From: a bacterium
GTDB lineage: Bacteria > Patescibacteriota > Minisyncoccia > Phycocordibacterales > UBA1550
Reading direction: 5' to 3'
NCBI GenBank assembly: GCA_021823825.1
Contig: JAKANJ010000022.1
Coordinates: 1 to 8,170, forward strand
DNA length: 8,170 bases
Shown: positions 5,471 to 8,170 of the stretch, piece after piece
Numbering within the stretch: position 1 is the stretch's first letter
How the letters are laid out: every line of letters starts with the position of its first letter
Notes under the pieces: generated by a model
Told to the model about the DNA's origin: nothing
The model's input: the letters and a program-made list of their open reading frames with translations, nothing else
Database searches by the model: none
Program-made: the position numbers and the translations under genes

Positions 5471-6667
5471 CTACACCACGTCACTTTGCTTTTGGGCTAC
5501 CTGCAAAAAAGCTACTATCTGCGGAAGTTCAGTAACCACACGGGCAATATCTTCGGAGGTTGTTGAACGACCGAGAGAAAACCTAATTGTTCCCTCCATC
5601 TTTTCACTTATTTTTCCTATTGCCATTATAACATGCGATGGACCATCCTCAGAACTTTTGCAAGCACTTTGCCCTGATGCAGCGATGCCTCTCGCATCGA
5701 GGTAAAGAACGAGTGCCTCGCTGTCAATTCCAGGGATTGAGACATTAAGAATATTGGGCGACAAAAAATCCAGATTGCCGTTAATGGTGGCTCCGGGGAT
5801 TTTCTTTATAATTTTATTCGCCAGGGTGTCACGAAGTTTTTGAACACGTTTTGATTCTTTCTGAACTATTGCTCTCGATTCATGCAGCGCTTCAGCAAAG
5901 CCTGCAGCAAGCGCTGTTGATTCCGTACCGGGTCGCCTGCCTGACTCATGCATACCACCGTGCATCAAAGGCTCAATTACAATTCCCTGTTTTACATAAA
6001 GTGCCCCTACACCACGAGGTCCATATGTTTTGCTTGAAGAAATAGTCATAAGATCTACACCGAGACGAAGCACGTTGAGATCAAGATAATTTGAGGCCTG
6101 AGCCGCATCAGTGTGGAAATAAGGAAATATCGACTTGTGTACTTTTCGCGCATGCCTAATTTCCTTTGCAATTTCTGCCACTGGCTCAATTGTCCCAATC
6201 TCGTTATTTACATACATTATTGATACAAGAACTGTCTCCGAAGTAATATTCTTTCGTAATTCACGTGTATCAATACGACCAGTATCATCAACTCCAAGAA
6301 TATCCAAGAGTATTAATTTTTCCTTTTCAAGATTGCGAACGACCTCAAGAACTGCGGGATGCTCAACAGCAGACACAATGACATGCGGCAAAACAACACC
6401 ACGAGCGCGAGCAGCGTCCACAACACCGACGATTGCGAGATTATTAGATTCCGTAGCGCCACTCGTAAAAACAATTTCTTGTGGTCGAGCGGAAATCTCT
6501 ACGGCAATTTGTTTTCTAGCCGCTTCAAGGACTGAATGCGCCTCCCTCCCTGGCTTATGAATCGCGCTGGGATTGCCACTAAATTTTTTCATTATATCCA
6601 TCGTCACGCGCAAAGCTTTTGCGCTTATCGGTGTTGCCGCGGCATGGTCAAGGTAAATATGCTTCAT
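5471..6667 (-). CDS. iscS: Cysteine desulfurase, NifS/IscS type
   Basis: This PLP enzyme takes sulfur from L-cysteine as an enzyme-bound persulfide, leaving alanine, and supplies Fe-S cluster assembly or tRNA thiolation. The 398-residue length is typical. Visible motifs are YLDHAAATP (5-13), GATESNN (70-76), EHPA with the ring-stacking His103, HTDAAQ with the cofactor-contacting Asp187, the Schiff-base Lys213 in SSSKTYGPRG, RPGTE (245-249), and the catalytic Cys336 in SGQSACKSSEDGPSH. The short loop around the Cys points to the IscS/NifS class rather than SufS. The residue before Lys213 is Ser, where most family members have His (S-x-H-K). No iscU or sufBCD is adjacent, so the acceptor is unknown; tRNA thiolation is an alternative to cluster assembly. 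The start is fixed by a promoter ending six bases upstream; no Shine-Dalgarno sequence exists. Confidence 0.93.
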   Translation of the reverse strand: MKHIYLDHAAATPISAKALRVTMDIMKKFSGNPSAIHKPGREAHSVLEAARKQIAVEISARPQEIVFTSGATESNNLAIVGVVDAARARGVVLPHVIVSAVEHPAVLEVVRNLEKEKLILLDILGVDDTGRIDTRELRKNITSETVLVSIMYVNNEIGTIEPVAEIAKEIRHARKVHKSIFPYFHTDAAQASNYLDLNVLRLGVDLMTISSSKTYGPRGVGALYVKQGIVIEPLMHGGMHESGRRPGTESTALAAGFAEALHESRAIVQKESKRVQKLRDTLANKIIKKIPGATINGNLDFLSPNILNVSIPGIDSEALVLYLDARGIAASGQSACKSSEDGPSHVIMAIGKISEKMEGTIRFSLGRSTTSEDIARVVTELPQIVAFLQVAQKQSDVV

Positions 6668-6673
6668 TAGTGC

Positions 6674-6702
6674 ATAATATCCTGTGTCGCCATTGTTTTC
6701 AA
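6674..6702 (-). promoter_or_regulatory. Promoter of iscS, predicted leaderless
   Basis: On the minus strand TTGAAA (6702-6697) and TATTAT (6679-6674) are 17 bases apart. Only six bases (GCACTA) separate the -10 from the ATG at 6667, so transcription should begin at or within a base or two of the start codon. This matches the absence of a Shine-Dalgarno sequence. Confidence 0.7.
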
Positions 6703-6724
6703 GAATTTTGATCTAACATTTTTT

Positions 6725-6753
6725 TTGCAAAAATTGTCAAAATGTTGTAGTAT
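6725..6753 (+). promoter_or_regulatory. Promoter of the DUF4446 gene (and perhaps infB), predicted leaderless
   Basis: TTGCAA (6725-6730) and TAGTAT (6748-6753) are 17 bases apart. The ATG is at 6764, ten bases after the -10, so the expected start near 6760 leaves about four leader bases. It diverges from the iscS promoter; the two -35 boxes are 22 bases apart, close enough for shared regulation. Confidence 0.65.
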
Positions 6754-6763
6754 TTCAAGCACT

Positions 6764-7234
6764 ATGACACCCGAGACACTGCAAATTATCGCGATTGCGT
6801 CGATTATACTAAGCGTTCTTCTTGGTGCATGGGTTTTTGTTTTGGGATATCGCCTAAAGAAATTGCTTTCTGGAGAGAAGGCACAAAGTCTTGAGGGCCT
6901 TATTCGAGCGCTTGGCGAGGACATTCGTGCGCTTGAAAAATTTCAAAAAGAAACAACTGGCTATTTAAATGAAGCGGAAAAACGTATATCGCGGAGCATC
7001 CAGGGAGTAGAAACAATCCGCTTTAATGCATTCAAAGGAACAGGAGAAGGCGGCAACCAGAGTTTTGCCATTGCCCTTCTCTCAGAGAACGGCGACGGCA
7101 CAGTTGTTTCAAGCTTGTATTCACGTGACCACGTAAACGTTTTTGCAAAACCAATAAAAAACTTTGCGTCAGAATATGAAATGACGCCAGAAGAGCGTGA
7201 TGCTGTTTCTCGTGCACGCAAATTATCTGCTTAA
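6764..7234 (+). CDS. DUF4446 family protein, single-pass membrane protein
   Basis: The 156-residue protein has an N-terminal membrane segment (about 8-28), a charged helical, probably coiled-coil stretch (about 32-80) and a conserved C-terminal domain. That domain has RFNAF (86-90), a GNQSFAIALLSENGDG run and SSLYSRDHVNVFAKP, which match the DUF4446 pattern as I know it. The family has no established function; the soluble domain is probably cytoplasmic. I chose the ATG at 6764 because the promoter ends at 6753; a TTG 39 bases upstream is part of the -35 box and cannot be the start. The gene precedes infB by 55 bases and may share its transcript. A 10-bp inverted repeat surrounds its stop codon. 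Confidence 0.85.
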   Translation: MTPETLQIIAIASIILSVLLGAWVFVLGYRLKKLLSGEKAQSLEGLIRALGEDIRALEKFQKETTGYLNEAEKRISRSIQGVETIRFNAFKGTGEGGNQSFAIALLSENGDGTVVSSLYSRDHVNVFAKPIKNFASEYEMTPEERDAVSRARKLSA

Positions 7235-7244
7235 ATAATTTGCG
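7217..7244 (+). other. Inverted repeat with the DUF4446 stop codon in its loop
   Basis: CGCAAATTAT (7217-7226) and ATAATTTGCG (7235-7244) are perfect 10-bp arms around an eight-base loop that contains the TAA stop at 7232-7234. No T-run follows directly; ATTTTTG comes 13 bases later. It could be a weak terminator or attenuator before infB, or an mRNA-stabilising hairpin. Confidence 0.45.
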
Positions 7245-7289
7245 CGTACAACCACAGATTTTTGTTCGTGCTCACTAATTTTTTCTCCC

Positions 7290-8170
7290 ATGGCTAAAAC
7301 TATCTTATCAAATATTATTCCCCGCCCACCAATTGTTGTAATTATGGGCCACATAGACCACGGCAAGTCGAGCCTTCTTGACTATATTCGTAAGTCAAAC
7401 ATCGTCTCTGGTGAAGCTGGCGGCATCACGCAGCACCTTTCTGCATATGAAGTTTCCCACAAAACAAAAGAAGCCTTTGCCGCAAACCGGATTACCTTTC
7501 TGGACACTCCTGGCCATGAAGCATTTTCAAAAATGCGTGCACGTGGCGCTGGCGTAGCTGATATTGCAATTCTTGTTGTCTCTGCAGAAGACGGCGTACG
7601 AGAGCAAACGAAGGAGGCTTTTCGCGCCATACGAGAAGCGGGTATCCCCTTTATTGTTGCAATCAACAAAATAGACAAGCCAAATGCAAACATTGAACGC
7701 ACAAAACAAAATCTAGTAGAAAACGAGATTTACCTTGAGGGGTTAGGTGGGGATGTGCCTTTTGTACCAATCTCTGCAAAAGTTGGTACAGGTATTCCCG
7801 AGCTTCTGGATATGACCATCCTTGTTGCCGAAATGGCAAACCTTGTCGGAGACACTACACTTCCCGGAGAAGGAATTGTCGTAGAATCGCGCGTTGACAC
7901 CAAGCGTGGCAACACGGCTACCCTCATTATCACCAACGGAACCCTCAGTAAGGGCTCATATATTGTAGCAGAAGAAAGTATCGCACCAGTGCGAGCAATT
8001 GAAAATTTTTTAGGTGAGACAGTTTCCGAAGCTTCATTCTCATCTCCTGTTCAGATTGTTGGGTTTGATATATTGCCAACAGTGGGAGCAACATTCCATT
8101 CTTATGAAACCAAAAAGGAGGCGGAACAGGCACAAGAACAAATCCGAGAAACACGGAGCAAAAATGCACC
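7290..8170 (+). CDS. infB: Translation initiation factor IF-2, 3' end outside window
   Basis: IF-2 is the GTPase that brings initiator tRNA to the 30S subunit and promotes subunit joining. The first 293 residues are present. The GTPase motifs are all visible: G1 GHIDHGKSS (20-28), G2 GGITQH (44-49), G3 DTPGHEAF with the catalytic His, G4 NKID (about 125-128) and G5 SAK (about 162-164). Domain II follows (about 190-275). The G domain begins about 12 residues after the start, so the long N-terminal region of most bacterial IF-2 proteins (about 390 residues in E. coli) is absent. The start is reliable because an in-frame TAA lies at 7236-7238 and no ATG, GTG or TTG occurs between it and 7290. 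No Shine-Dalgarno sequence is present (TTTTTTCTCCC precedes the ATG). G1 has Ser where Thr is usual, a conservative change. The reading frame is still open at the window edge. Confidence 0.95.
   Translation, partial: MAKTILSNIIPRPPIVVIMGHIDHGKSSLLDYIRKSNIVSGEAGGITQHLSAYEVSHKTKEAFAANRITFLDTPGHEAFSKMRARGAGVADIAILVVSAEDGVREQTKEAFRAIREAGIPFIVAINKIDKPNANIERTKQNLVENEIYLEGLGGDVPFVPISAKVGTGIPELLDMTILVAEMANLVGDTTLPGEGIVVESRVDTKRGNTATLIITNGTLSKGSYIVAEESIAPVRAIENFLGETVSEASFSSPVQIVGFDILPTVGATFHSYETKKEAEQAQEQIRETRSKNA

Noticed and set aside
6725..6763. TTG start at 6725 for the DUF4446 gene.
   Set aside because: It forms the -35 box of the gene's promoter, and the extra 13 residues would sit before a well-placed membrane segment.
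1203..8170. Reassigned UGA (glycine), as in some CPR groups.
   Set aside because: No in-frame TGA occurs in the recognised genes, and all visible stops are TAA or TAG.
1..8170. CRISPR array, insertion sequence, integrase or toxin-antitoxin pair.
   Set aside because: No regularly spaced repeats, transposase or integrase motifs, or small paired genes were seen in any frame.

Overview
The window looks like chromosomal DNA from a small-genome, host-dependent bacterium, most likely a member of the Patescibacteria (CPR), Parcubacteria-like. This is inferred from the gene set and protein sequences: a DUF4446 protein directly before a very short IF-2, a ClpB, a membrane-anchored trypsin-fold protein, an atypical Fe/Mn superoxide dismutase and a stand-alone NifS/IscS-type cysteine desulfurase. 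Translation uses the standard code: visible stops are TAA and TAG, with no in-frame TGA. The lineage could only be confirmed by a phylogeny.

Layout. (1) 1-522, minus: the 5' part of a GC-rich gene for a secreted LysM protein, running off the left edge. (2) 523-1038: a gene-free stretch with a leader hairpin, a 10-bp-period direct repeat, and two copies of a 67-bp repeat. Each repeat copy is a long imperfect palindrome with a strong terminator-like hairpin, and the two copies bracket a structured spacer. (3) 1039-1122, minus: tRNA-Tyr(GTA), whose acceptor 3' half is part of the second repeat copy. (4) 1203-6667, minus: iscS -> sod -> degenerate HtrA-like protein -> clpB, read from high to low coordinates. 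This is a co-oriented group for sulfur transfer, oxidative defence and protein quality control, with its own promoters before iscS, the HtrA-like gene and clpB. (5) 6668-6763: a compact divergent promoter region. (6) 6764-8170, plus: DUF4446 gene, then infB (IF-2), cut by the right edge.

The most notable signals are as follows. The iscS and DUF4446 promoters, and probably that of the HtrA-like gene, have -10 boxes so close to the ATG that their mRNAs should be leaderless. None of the six genes from clpB to infB has a Shine-Dalgarno sequence, whereas the GC-rich LysM gene has a good one. The HtrA-like protein has lost the catalytic His and Asp, so it is probably a pseudoprotease. The repeats next to tRNA-Tyr enclose a 139-nt segment closed by a tRNA-like 8-bp helix. 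No CRISPR array, insertion sequence or complete mobile element is visible.
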